Origin: Turritopsis dohrnii
Lineage: Eukaryota; Cnidaria; Hydrozoa; Anthoathecata; Oceaniidae
Reading direction: 5' to 3'
Assembly: GCA_027922465.2 (NCBI GenBank)
Contig: BQMF02000005.1
Location: 1,550,001 to 1,614,000, forward strand
DNA: 64,000 bases
The position numbers were made by a program, and so were the translations under genes. Numbering within the stretch: position 1 is the stretch's first letter; every line of letters starts with the position of its first letter. Of the stretch, positions 1-11,214 are shown one piece after another. The notes below the pieces were generated by a model. It was not told the origin of the DNA, did no database searches, and saw only the letters and a list, made by a program, of their open reading frames with translations.

Positions 1-598
1 ACTTTGATGCATCCATGACGGCAAATGATTTCATACAAAAACTGCGCAATTGTAGCAGCTGTTTTGTCTTTGGTGGGCTTTGCTTCAGACCATTTCGTAA
101 AATAGTCTATGCACACAATTAGATGCTTAAATTGTTCAACTTGAGGCAGATTACAAACATCGACACCAACTTGCTGCATAACTTCGTTTTTTACAGGAAT
201 ACTATGGAGCTCAGAAGATACTTTTTTATTTTACCATGTTTTTGGCACTGGTCACATTTCTTGATAAACTCTTCCACATCACTTTTGACATTGTGCCAGA
301 AAAATCTAGCCACGATTTTCTGATGTGTTGAATCCCTTCCACGATGAGCAGCCATTGCTTTTGCTTTAGCGTCTTCCCCTAATCCAACATGAATATCATG
401 GATTATCGTTTGTTGAGTCTCCTTTGAAGAAATTACAAGTCTTGAATCTTTGTACATTAGCTGGCCGTTTACAATGCTAAATGCCTTGCATGCTTTTCGA
501 AAGTTTGCTTTTTTCCCTTTATCTCCGGCCACCTCACATGGAAACGTTTTTTCACGCAAATATTTTTCGATAGCATCAAAATCAACATGATGTGCCAT
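1..598 (-). pseudogene. Integrase-like gene fragment (H2C2 zinc finger plus DDE core), frameshifted, cut by window edge
   Basis: Reading leftwards from an ATG at 598, the protein has a charged N-terminal part, then an H2C2 zinc-binding segment (HRGRDSTHQKI, RFFWHNV, then CDQC) as found at the start of Ty3/gypsy-type and Ginger-type integrases. About 25 codons further left, in a different frame, the integrase core begins with VGVDVC and CIDYFTKWSE, and runs off the window at base 1. The two frames join if one A is added to the A-run near 215-222, so a one-base deletion is the simplest explanation. The spacing of the KAKAMAAHRGRD stretch reminds me of Ginger2/TDD elements and of domesticated KRBA2-type genes, but I cannot separate these from gypsy integrase without a search. 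No LTR is visible. It could be a dead element copy or a homopolymer sequencing error. Confidence 0.75.
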
Positions 599-727
599 TG
601 TTTCCGTGATCTTCGTAGTTTTAAATGTCAATCCCTTTCCAAAACGTGGGTTTTCAAAACATCAAGTTCGAATGAAGTTCGAATGAATCATTTCACAATG
701 CAATGCAATGTAATGACATCTTTGAAA

Positions 728-868
728 TAGGAGTTACTTTGGCCTAGGAAATAAGTAATCCCTTTGGGGAGTACTTATTTCCTAAAGGGAGTACTTATTT
801 ACTAGGAAAAAAGTACTGAGGGAGTAGTTTTTTACTAGGAAGTAAGTACTGGGGGAGTACTTTTTGTC
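728..868. repeat. Short imperfect tandem repeat
   Basis: Units of about 36-40 bp built on the words ACTAGGAA, AAGTACT and GGGAGTAC recur three to four times with small changes. There is no open frame across it. It lies between the integrase remnant and a Penelope fragment. Confidence 0.6.
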
Positions 869-879
869 AGGGAGTGATT

Positions 880-1045
880 ATAAGCTGCTACACCGGGATG
901 GCTAAAGTTTGGTAATTTGCTTTTGTTTTTGGACATTAGCAGCGATTTCAAATTGATGCTCCTCTTGGAAACTACTTTGTATCCATGTTTCCGAAACGCT
1001 TTTCTCAATTTTGGGCTCAATATTGGAAAAATATCATACTATATA
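880..1045 (-). pseudogene. Penelope-like element fragment, region just before the GIY-YIG domain
   Basis: The minus strand reads SPKLRKAFRKHGYKVV, then NLKSLL, SKNKSKLP and SHPGV. From knowledge of Penelope-like retroelements, this is the linker between the reverse transcriptase and the GIY-YIG endonuclease, where the motif SxxLRKxxRKHGYKV is followed by LxxxKxKLPxxxxPGVY. The frame is open for about 50 codons, loses similarity right after PGV where the endonuclease should begin, and has no reverse transcriptase upstream. It is a short relic truncated at both ends. The call rests on pattern memory only. Confidence 0.55.
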
Positions 1046-2330
1046 TTATATTATTTAGGCATTTTATACAATCATTGGAAACTAAGAAATTGAAAAATCA
1101 TAGACGACGACAACGACAATGACGACGAAACCCTAATCCAATAGACAGCTGGCTAAAGCCGCTGACTAATAACAACTCATGTTGAACTCCGGACATGCGC
1201 AATTGTGAATTTCTTTATTCAGACAATGTATTCGTGTTAACCCCTTAAAGTGCAAATTAAAATATGAAAATGTTAGAAGACGTTCAGAAAGTCTATGGGA
1301 GGTCAGTGAATATTTCAAATGCATGTGTCAAACAAACATCTATTTGAAATATTCAAGTGGATGTTATACGTCGTAGATGTGAGACATTTTTGTTCATATA
1401 CCAATATACAATTTTCTAACTTATCTAAGATTTCCTTGTTTCACCGAAGGTATCACTTAATTGTAGTTTCCCAACCTCAACACTAAACATCCATTTGAAT
1501 ATTAGAAAATGAATAAGAAAAACATATCATAGTGAAAGTTTGGCTGTAAATACTGTAAAAACTGTGCATAATACATTGTCCATATCAACCACTACACTGG
1601 AACTACACAGTAAACAGAAACGAAAAACCACCAATTTTTACTTAAAATTTTTTTTCTTCTCCAAAAAATAATTTCAAGGGATTTCACAAATATTTTGTCA
1701 GAAAAAATATTTTTCTTTCCAAAATAAGAAAAGGCTTCTAAAAATATTTTTGCGCAGATTATTATGCAACTTTCAAGTTTTGCTGTAAACTTTTATGTGG
1801 TCATTCCGATTATTTTCGGATTATCCAAAAGTTTATAGCCTTTTTGCAAATCAATATTATGAGGGATGTAGATGCAAAGAAGTACACGTTTTTTTTAAGC
1901 AATACGTATATAAGCAACATTAGTACTTTTTCTCAAAAACTTAAGCAACAGTACTACATGGATCTTACATAAATTATCAACATAAAATTTTGGAAATGAT
2001 ACAGCACTATCATAGCTACAGCACATATCTTAAAATTGTAACACTAGGTTGTTAGACGAGGTTGTCGGACTAGGTTTTACGCCCTATGCAATGATTTCAA
2101 TATCCTAGACTATATACATGGTACTTTTAATTAAACAACTAAAACGTACAAAAAGATTTTCAAGATGGAAAATATATGAATTAGCGATTAAGGCTTAGCA
2201 ACAAATTAAGAAACATTACTACTTACATCTGACTTTGGTCGTTTATAAAAAATAACGTGTAAGAACTTGGGTTTAAATAAACAGAACGAAGAAACTACTA
2301 GATATGAAAAACTATTTGAACCATTATGAA
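1046..2330. other. Non-coding stretch without recognised features
   Basis: AT-rich DNA with many stops in all frames. I see no splice-bounded open frame, element ends or RNA-like structure here. Confidence 0.5.
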
Positions 2331-2332
2331 TA

Positions 2333-2440
2333 TTTGTATACAAGTATTATATGTCTTCTAATTTTCTTCATGCAGGATCCTATGTACACTTCCAAACATA
2401 AGTCTCTATCCCAATGTCTTTTGAAGACAATATAATAAAA
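2333..2440 (-). repeat. Conserved 3' block of gene A
   Basis: Sequence with the words CAAGTATTATATGTCTT, CATGCAGGATCC and CTTCCAAACAT lies 100-210 bases beyond the stop of gene A. Near-identical words occur beyond genes B (from about 5190) and D (from about 19225). It is either 3' UTR or co-duplicated flank. Confidence 0.6.
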
Positions 2441-2546
2441 ATTAAGGACTCGTCATCATATCTTGCTTATATTTGATAGTAATTCAAATATTTATCAAAA
2501 ATAATTGGATTTCTCTTCATAGAACTACCAGAAGAGTTACGCTAGC

Positions 2547-4208
2547 TCAATTCCTGTCTGCAGTTTTTGATGCATTATAATTTAAGTGGTCGTAAACCTG
2601 ATCGTTTCCTGATATATTGGCTTTTATATCTCCATTCTCCACTATTAGGTCTCTCGTTTCAACATAGCAGTATTCAGAATCTTGTTTAGGTGCTTCTTGG
2701 CCCGTTTGAGTATTTGATGTAGGTCTTGACGAATTTTGGTTTAAATGGTCGTAAATCTGATCGTTTACAGGCGCTTCGTACATACTTGACGCAGCATCGA
2801 CAACATTTTCGTAACCTTTCGCCTTCATGGGCTCAATGTTTATTATATCGTTCTGCTTGTTGTAAGTACTGTTGTTGAATGCGATCGTATTATCCCCAGC
2901 ACTCAAGTTATCCATTTTCTCAACCGGCACTTCTTTGCGATGTAAACATAATCTTAATTGTTTGTTTGCAACATGTATTTTTCGTATGTATAACGTCAAC
3001 ATGATAAGAATTATAAGAAACGAGATTCCTAGACACAAACCAACAACCAATTCCGACTCGTTTTTTGAATGACTTGGTGAACAAACAGGAATTGTTACTA
3101 AAATATCCAAGCAGATGTAGTTTTTTTATCACGGGTTAGATATTCGAAGAGTGTTTTCGGTCCTTAACTTGCCTATTGAACTTACAAGTTCTACTTTACG
3201 TTTTTAACTATTTAAGTAAACAACAGTTTAGTTTTTAAAAAGGGGTGGTGATTTACGTCAATCGACTCTCAGAGGTAAAGTCCAAAATTTGATCAGATCA
3301 ATAATGTTTTGGATGATTATACAGCACTGGTTTTAATTTCTAAAATTTTCGAACATCGATATCTTAAATCTTATGATTGATATATGTTGATCAGATTCTA
3401 TTTTTACTTACCATTTTTACGAAATTCGATTTCCACAGAATGGGTGTTTGATCCAATGTAACTGTATGGCAATTTGCCAGCCACAACTTTTGGACATTTT
3501 CCTTTACAACCAACCAAAACAGCAGCTTTCATGCTGCAGTTCCATTTTCCTTTCTTAAACATATCTCCTGTCTTATTAAAGAGAAGATTGTACCAACAAT
3601 CACAATTCAACTTATAAGCGTTCTGGGTCACTATGACAATCACGGACCTGTCATTCATTCTGTTGAAATATTGATCAAACGTTTTAGCTTTATCAAAATT
3701 TTTCAGTTAGCCAAATTTTCTAATTTCGATGAAGTCTTTGTTTAGATCGATAACGGCGACATTTAAGCCGTCCTGTTGTAGAGAATATTCTTTATTATTG
3801 ATCATTATGGATGATTTACAATACCCAGAAATATTTGACTTCATTGGACATGCGCTTCCACGGTCTATACCACGCAGCTTTAGCTTGACTAAACACGGAA
3901 CAAGAAAATAATGTAACTACACATTGTTTTTCAATATTTCAGGCAATGGTACCAGGATTTTGATTTTTTGATTGATGGATTTTAATCATAATAACCACAC
4001 ATGAAGTTACAAGAGAAATTAACGACTATCGTTTGAAATATTGTGACAAAGATAACTACATAAATTGACAATAATCGTTGGAATGTTGATCATTACTAAT
4101 AACAAAAATGTTAAGTATTTTACCTGTATTTTTATTGCATGATATCCAGACAACTTTGGAGGAAATGAAGAATATTATCGTCATTAGCTTCGTCTCAAAG
4201 TGACACAT
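2547..4208 (-). pseudogene. Gene A: ILEI-like receptor with tyrosine tail, in-frame stop in the ectodomain
   Basis: The exons are 4208-4124, 3888-3412 and 3097-2547, 1113 nt in total (371 codons). Exon 1 starts MCHFETKLMTIIFF and gives a hydrophobic leader ending in CNKNTG. Exon 2 starts VKLKLRGI and has the ILEI-like core: GLNVAVID, a DRSVIVIV strand, and VLVGCKGKCPKVV with LPYSYIG. Exon 3 encodes VTIPVCSPSHSKNESE, a membrane helix (LVVGLCLGISFLIILIML) and a tail with YENV, MYEAP, YCYVE and two YDHLN motifs. Codon TAA at 3709-3707 interrupts exon 2 between KFG and LKNFD; the frame is open and alignable with gene D on both sides, so this is a nonsense mutation and not a frameshift. The tail lacks the C-terminal YQxL repeats seen in B, C and D. 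It is probably a recent pseudogene, unless the stop is a base error or allelic. Confidence 0.75.
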
Positions 4209-5189
4209 ATCTACAGACTTTCTGTTACTGCTTTAGAATATTCTTTAAAAGAAAATCTATACATTTGTAATAGAAGCAAAACCAGGAAACAAATGAAACC
4301 TGTCAATCAAACTACTTAAATAATCTGTTACCACAACTTAATAAAGCTAACACTTTCCTTTTGCTAACTTACAAGCTACCTCAGTTGAACGTCCCGATTT
4401 AATAAAGAAACGAGAACTCAGAAAAGACAATTAGGAAGTAATTGTAAACAGATCCTTTTAGTTGAAAACAAAACCGTCAGATCAGGTTTATCCTGTTGTT
4501 TTTGTTTTAATGAATTTGTTCTATATATGTGCATTAATAATCCATCCTGACCAGCATGACTAGAATTTTACTTCTGCATGAATATGATACCGTCACGATC
4601 AGGGTCTTGTCTAATGTCAACTACAAATTTTAAAGGTCTTTCTTATGACTTTTAAGAATTTAATGAACCAAATCGTTGAGTTTTTCTTCAATATCTTTTC
4701 GAAGAACAAATATTTTGACAAAACTTTTATATCAATGGATAGAGCATGAAAAGCTCTTTCGTGTGATATAAAATTCACAATATTTTATCAGACATGTAAT
4801 GAGATATACGCATTGAAATATGGTGGTTAAGACATTTTGATACACACTGTATAATAATAATAAATACATACCAGTCACACTTCCATCTCATGACGATTTG
4901 CAGGTAATTTTGGTTTTTCAATTCTTGGTGTTGATTCTTCACAACTTTTGAACTGGTACACCTTGGAGATGATACATTTAAATGATCCATTGTCTCATTT
5001 AGAATCATAAAATGTAATCGGTGCAGTTTTAATGGAGTTTGTTTATAACCTTAGAATTTTAATGCAAACGTTTCTGATGGCATCTAAGATCGATGTGTAG
5101 ATATGTGAGATAAGTATGCCACTTCTACAGAAATTTCTATAAGATTCATGGGGCTGTTAGATATATAAAATATTTGATACATTGTAAAT

Positions 5190-5350
5190 AAGTATATACA
5201 AGTATAATATGTATGCATGTATCTTCCAAGTCATGCAAGATCCTGTACATGTCCAAACATGATACCGTTGAAGTTCGAGATTAGAAAGATTTTCCAACAC
5301 TCTATTCCAATGTTTCTTAAGTAAATAACCCGGAAAGCAGGATTCATTTT
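5190..5350 (-). repeat. Conserved 3' block of gene B
   Basis: This block shares words such as ATGCAAGATCCTGTACATG, CCAAACATGATAC, GATTTTCCAACACT, TATTCCAATGTT and TTAAGTAAATAA with the block beyond gene D (19225-19390). Similarity to the block of gene A is weaker. It begins about 80 bases beyond the stop codon. Confidence 0.65.
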
Positions 5351-5427
5351 CGAACACTTCAAAGATAACGTAATTCCGAATCATCATCTACAGTTTTGCA
5401 TAACTGCTCTAATATAGAGCAATCTTG

Positions 5428-6840
5428 TTAGGTCAATACTTGGTATAAATCCTGACCGTGTCCCATTGTCAGGGATTGGTATACATCTTGACTGTGTCTC
5501 ACTGTAGGAGGTTTGAATTCATTCTTGCCATCCAAATTACAAACACTGTAGTAATCGGTGGCTTCAAGACTGTAGTTAGAGTATTCGGAGACTTGTTTAG
5601 GAACTTCTCCATCCAGTTGAACATTCTCATAATTCAATTGTTTGGAAATTTGATCGTTTCCAGTCGTTTCCAAGATATTTGACGAAACACCGGGATCTTT
5701 TAATTGATTTTTAATATCGTGCATTATGTTGTTCCAGCGATGTTTCTTTCTGTCGCTTAACGCCACTCCATCACCTCCGACACTCCGATTTCCCGTTTCG
5801 TCAACCGGTACTTTTCCCCGATGTAAATGCTTGTTTCCAACATGCTTTTTTTTAATGTATAACATTAATACAATAAAAACGATAAGAAACGGGATTCCTA
5901 GACTCAAACCAATAATAAATCCCGAGTTCTTCTTTGAACGACTTGATGAGGGATCAGGAGTTGTTACTAAAATATAATGGGTGGATTGGTTATGGTTACT
6001 GATTGCTTAAATTCCTAAACACGTATATCTTATCCATTCAGGAATGGAGATCAAAAGCAAGAACTTACCTTTCTTAACAAACTCGATCTCAACAAAATGA
6101 GAAGGGACATATCCAATGTAACTGTATGGCAACTTACCAGCCACAACTTTTGGGCATTTTCCTTTACAACCAACTAAAATGACATTATTATACTCATATG
6201 ACCAAGGTATCTGCGTTAAGTTAAAATTCCTCTTTGTAAGTATATGTACCACCTTTTGTATCTCATAACTCATACGTCTCATACGACTGCAGAAACGGTA
6301 GGAACAGTAGGAAGGGTTGGAACGGTCGGAATGGTAGAAACGGTCGCAACCAACAATCTGTAACATCATGACAAACACAAAGGTATCATTAACTTTTTCC
6401 AAATAATGAACGATATCACTACGATAAAATGGTAATGCAAAATGTTTAATGTCGATGTTGTCGTTGCTGTGATAGATGACGGCGACATTTAAACTGGCCT
6501 GTTGTGAAGAATATTCATATATATCATTGATCATAATGGATGATTCGTTACAGCAAAATGGGTTTCCCATTAAATAACAGCTTTCACAGCCTCCACCACG
6601 AAGTTTAAGTTTTACTAAGGAGGAAGATAGAAATTGACATTAATGCACTTTAAATATACAGAGGCTCTAATTCCTAAACAACACGATGGAAAAGTTCACA
6701 AAAGGTATTAAAAACACCTGGAATATTACAGATAAACAAAGATTTAGTTGTTACCTGTATTTGAATTACATAATATCCAATCCACGACAAATAAACTTAA
6801 TATGGCTACCAACACGATCTTTTGTGATAATTTGACACAT
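5428..6840 (-). pseudogene. Gene B: ILEI-like receptor with tyrosine tail, one-base insertion in the signal exon
   Basis: The exons are 6840-6755, 6614-6069 and 5966-5428. Exon 1 is 86 nt, whereas A, C and D all have 85 nt. One extra base near 6817-6820 moves the hydrophobic leader (IVLVAILSLFVVDWILC) out of frame with the ATG, and the leader frame has no upstream ATG before a stop. Exon 2 is open: VKLKLRGGGCESCYLMGN, SIMINDIYEYS, LNVAVIYHSN, TFVFVMMLQ, then NVILVGCKGKCPKVV. It has an extra basic, serine- and tyrosine-rich loop (about 15 residues, DRFYHSDRSNPSYCSYRF) compared with C. Exon 3 gives a helix (FIIGLSLGIPFLIVFIVLML) and a tail with YENV, YSNYSL, DYYSV and two C-terminal YQxL motifs. 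Apart from the insertion the gene looks healthy, so it may be young, allelic, or use another first exon. Confidence 0.7.
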
Positions 6841-6962
6841 GTCTTGAGATTTTCTGACGATTAACACTTCCTTTAAGAATATTCCCTATAGAAAAACTAA
6901 GCGATGTCTTATAACAATGTAGATGTCTTAAAGGGATTGGCTTCTGAATAGAAGATTCCAAA

Positions 6963-7012
6963 AACAGATTGATCACTGTTTATCACACAAATGAATTTAA
7001 TTTACGATTTAA
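6963..7012 (-). promoter_or_regulatory. Conserved upstream block of gene B
   Basis: A 50-bp block with AACAGATTGATC at one end and CGATTTAA at the other lies 123-172 bases upstream of the ATG. It aligns with blocks upstream of C and D. It may be promoter-proximal or part of an untranslated exon. Confidence 0.5.
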
Positions 7013-7019
7013 TAGTCTT

Positions 7020-9895
7020 AATAACTTTTATTTTAACTTCTTTCTTTTTTAAAGAAAATGAAAGAAGGTATAGTTTCTTCACTGCATTCATGTACAAACA
7101 CGGCTGAATGCTTAGATCATTTTAATGATCGCTATTATAAATAAAGCTAACTCTTATGTCTGAACTTTTAGGGTTTTCAGGAGGTTAGATACACACAAGA
7201 AAAATAAACCTTTGGCAAGTTGTTTTCGATAATTTTTCGCATCTTACCTAAAAAGTTTATCGTTCGGCTTTCCCACTACGAAGTCGAAATTATTGAATGA
7301 AAGGAAATCAGGCATGAAACGCCTAACTATCGATATCTCGAACAAGAAAAACCAAACTTTACATTGTTTAGTTCTGCTTTCTCTTTCGTTCAATTCAAGA
7401 TTATTCATTTATTTATTTTTTTGTTCGTTTGTTTGTTTGTTTGTTTATTTGTTTGTTGGTTGGTTTGTTTGGTTGCTTGGTTGCTTCAAATACACTGAAA
7501 TGATGAAGATCTATGAAACGAAACTGAAAGAAGTAACTTTGTAAGCGATTTGATCCTCATCTTGTAATTAGCGCAAAACATCGTATGAACGCACATTATA
7601 TGCCTCCAGTGTTTATACGGTTATTTAAGGGAAAGCAAAAAAGCTGAGGTCACATTCCGTAACGAATTCTCATTTCTCAATCGTGGGTTAGCTTATTGCG
7701 AGATTTCTAGATAGTGTCGGTAAATGTGTATATAGCTTTGCTTTGAAATTTGGCTAATTTCTTAATAGCTTCCTTAGAGACTTTTCGATAACTTTTACAG
7801 CTACGTTCTTTACAACCACGGGACAAATGTCTATTGAAAGCTACTGTCTATTAGATTTTGATTTTTATACTTTGGAATGCAGAAGATATTTTCATTTCAG
7901 TCTTTCTACCCATCTCAAAATCCACTGCCACCATTACATGTTATTGTTTTCTAAGACATCTACATTGGTATCAAGAAATGGCTGACACAACAGGGAATTG
8001 ATTGCGAGACAAAAGTTCTATACTATGTGCGCATGTTTGTAAGAAGACTTTTCTTAGAGTAAAAAACGTTATGAGGGATAGATGTCACGAAAGGTCATGG
8101 GAAATAACGTTTTAAATCACGTTATAATTGGGTGCTTGAAATCAAAATAATTCGATTCTAATTTGACTATGCTGCTTTCGAAATTGCCATTCATTTTTCA
8201 CAGTTTGTGGTCAAGAAGGAGAAATTTGGGAATAATTCGGACCAAAATTTCAATGTGCTTCAATCTGTTTGAAAATTTGATAAAATATCAAATTTGAATT
8301 TTGCATATTTTTTTCGTAAATTCGTCAAGAAAGTGATATGTGGGCCTTTTGAACCAAACTATCTCCCCAATTTAGTTGTTTGGAAAATTTGCCTACATTG
8401 ATCTTTGACATAACCACGCTGAGTGATATTTCTGATGAAATCCTTCGTTTTTCTCATAATTTTTCCTTTGCATTTCATTCTTTTTAAAAGAAACTCTGCT
8501 TACAAAGTAATTAAAATCTACATTACATCAATTATTTTCTTCAATTCTTGCAAAGTTTTTTTTCAATTGCGACTGTTAAAATGCAAAGCATTTCTTGCTT
8601 TACTACCGTGTCGTTCTTGTGAAATGTGTGTGGGTAAATAAGAGCAAGCCTTGGAGCTTCCTCGTTCATTCGATGAACATACTCTTCGTTCAAGAAGCAA
8701 GTAAGTGCCAAATGTTCCAGCATCATTTGATTATATCATTTTGTACACTTCATCAACAAGTAAACGGGAGTCACACTGTTCAGTCATTATGTGTGGGAAT
8801 GGGTGGGTGTGCCATGTGGTCTTATTGACGTCGTGGCCATGGGATATCTTCATTATCTGCAAACGTTCTGCATACAGATATTTATTGATGTAATTTCTGA
8901 TTTCTTATTATTCAAAGATGCCCCAGGTTTCAGTTTTGCGACAGTTTGACATTCTTTTATTATGGCCCTTTAGTGATAGGTTTTTCCATCTTCCAAGAGC
9001 AGTCTGCTATTACGGCTGCTGTGTGGTCTTACGGAGAACAATGGTGTGTTTTGTACATTCCATTTTTCACTGAAAAACCGTAACAGATACATTAGCATAC
9101 GAGTACTACAATAATTTCGGTTTACATTTGATTTTCCAGCCTTTGAGTGCATTTGAGCTACTATGGGTGTCATTCGAACAAATGTTAACTTGGAGAAAAT
9201 TACAAATCATATATTGAATGATTCTTAACTTTAGATATATAAAAAATAACATCCCAAAAACGAAAATCTAGTTAACAGTTTCTGAATCAGTTAACCAAAT
9301 ACAAGCTTCAATTAAAAGAAAATTCATCAAAAAGTAAGGAAAATCAAATTGAAAGCTTTGTCTCTCGCCACTGAGAGCATAAGGAAAGGTTTTATGCAGC
9401 TTTAGCGAATGGGGTTTACCATTAAAACCAAAATAGAGGAACTTCAAATCGAAGATTGGATATAAAATGTAAGAACAACATAAAGTGAATAGTATTTCCA
9501 TGATTAATGTTTTGAGTATTCCTGATCCATGGAACTCAAAAATGTGGTGTAGCTCAAGAAGCAAGAAAAGAGATGAAATCTATCATTTATTCCAAACATT
9601 AAATGATTTTACTCATAGTTTTACTGGAACCCGAGATCATTGGATTCCCGAAGAAAAGATTACGAACGCGACTGAAAGGGTAAACATTTTTAGATATTGT
9701 CCTGGTATCAGTTAAGACGCAGCAACACAAAATTCAACAAGCTGGTTGGCGCAATGTGAATATATGCGTTGTAGGAATTACGCAAACTAATATCTCCAAA
9801 GAATTTGGTAACGTTTCAAACCAGTTTCATTGACCTAAGGCGGCTAGTTAAATTAGCTGTCTAATTGACACCATCTAGTCAAGGTAAAAGAAATG
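7020..9895. other. Intergenic stretch, partly a diverged copy of the region upstream of gene C
   Basis: No gene is visible. About 7190-7290 aligns with 16390-16475 (words AAATAAAC, TTTGGCAA and TTCCCACTAC), and 8885-9180 aligns with 18232-18530 (shared words CAGTTTGACATTCT and TTTTTCACTGA). A TTTG-type simple repeat lies at 7405-7450. Open frames here are short and lack splice-bounded neighbours. Confidence 0.5.
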
Positions 9896-9905
9896 CTCTG
9901 GTCAC

Positions 9906-10061
9906 CAGAGGCGTAGTTAGGGTCAGTCAAAAAAACCTGGAGGAATTCAACATTATGATATTTATTAAGTGTCGATTAGGTTACTTGCACGCTTTCCTTT
10001 TCTATCCTAAATGACTTAACTCTCCTCCACAAATTTTGACTGACCTCTGGCTACGCCTCTG
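9906..10061. mobile_element. Short inverted-repeat element (MITE) with CAGAGGCGTAG ends
   Basis: The left end reads CAGAGGCGTAG and continues with GGTCAGTCAAAA. The right end, reversed, reads CAGAGGCGTAGCC and continues with GGTCAGTCAAAA. The 156-bp interior codes for nothing. GTCAC directly flanks both ends (9901-9905 and 10062-10066), a candidate 5-bp target duplication. Terminal CAGAGGCGTAGC is familiar from hAT-type MITEs, whose duplications are normally 8 bp, so the superfamily is open. A diverged partial relative lies at 16515-16640. Confidence 0.7.
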
Positions 10062-10069
10062 GTCACTGC

Positions 10070-11200
10070 TTCAAAACCGATCTGGATTGGTTTTAAGAGG
10101 CTCGTGTATAAGATCGGAGCAGAGATCAGGAGTTTTTACTCCTAATACCCTTCAGGTAAGGCACTGAATTAGTGGTCATCTAGTAAGTAAAGGTATGAAG
10201 TTAAACGAAGAAAGGCAATTATATGCTCATTGATGAAAATCTGCTCATTTGGCATGGAAGAAGCGATCAAAGGGACATATGAAAACGAGAAGGTTCTTGA
10301 AGAAGGGTCTTAGAAAAGTAAAACCAGAGAAAGCTGCTGAGACAAAAGTTTTATGACCCACTAAGGCTTACTTCACTATGCACGGTTTATGCAAAAATCA
10401 TGATGAGGAAGCTACATGTTAGAGAAAGATCAGTTTCTTGGGATCATGTTCTTCTAAAGAATATCTCAAAGAAATGGCTAAAATGTTTCAAGGTAATGCC
10501 TGAATTGCATAATTGGCTTTCCAAGATTAATATTAATTATTAACACTTTAATAAGGCAGACAACCCGAAAAAGGACGCAATAATAGTTATTTTCTCAAAC
10601 TCTTCTGGAGAAGCATCTGGAGAAGCATACAGTGTATGCTTGATAAAAGCTGAATAATGGCTCTTATGAAAGTGGAATAATCATTTTCCCATCGAAAAAG
10701 ATCAATACTGCTAATTGGAGCTGTACTAAGAAAACACATCGGAAATGGAAATGCGTTTGTTTCAAAATCGTTGATAGTGAAAATAGTTAAAGCAACAGTC
10801 TTACAAGAATTTTTTAAGTGAAAAGAATAAATTCGCTCGAACGACAAATGATATACAGTCGACAGTATTGCAGGAGATAATGCCTTGATTTCTCTGGAAT
10901 ACAAAAAAAATATAGACGATAAGACGTTTGAGGAAAAGGTATGTGAAATTTTATCTGACATTAATTGTACCGATAAACAAATCAAATGGGGAAATGCAAG
11001 CTTGCCACAGAACTGGAGGTAATGAAAATATTATCGTAAAGTTGACTCATCGAAAAACTGTCAAGTGGAATACCTAGCCGAAAGAACATTCTTAAGAAAA
11101 AAAAGGGTAGAGAAATATACATAAACAAGAGTTTGTGTTCTGCTTAGCATTACAACTAGCGAAGATAATGTCACAAATCTTAATGAATGATTTCGCAATC
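10070..11200. other. Non-coding stretch, possibly decayed Penelope sequence
   Basis: Plus-strand fragments here are broken by many stops. Because a Penelope reverse transcriptase relic starts just to the right, part of this may be its decayed upstream region, but I could not align it. Confidence 0.3.
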
Positions 11201-11214
11201 TTTTCACATTTGTT

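Noticed and set aside
720..870. CRISPR-like spacing of repeats
   Set aside because: Units are imperfect, directly adjacent without unique spacers, and the DNA is eukaryotic.
7293..7544. Frame rich in leucine, phenylalanine and valine
   Set aside because: It is produced by a TTTG-type simple repeat.
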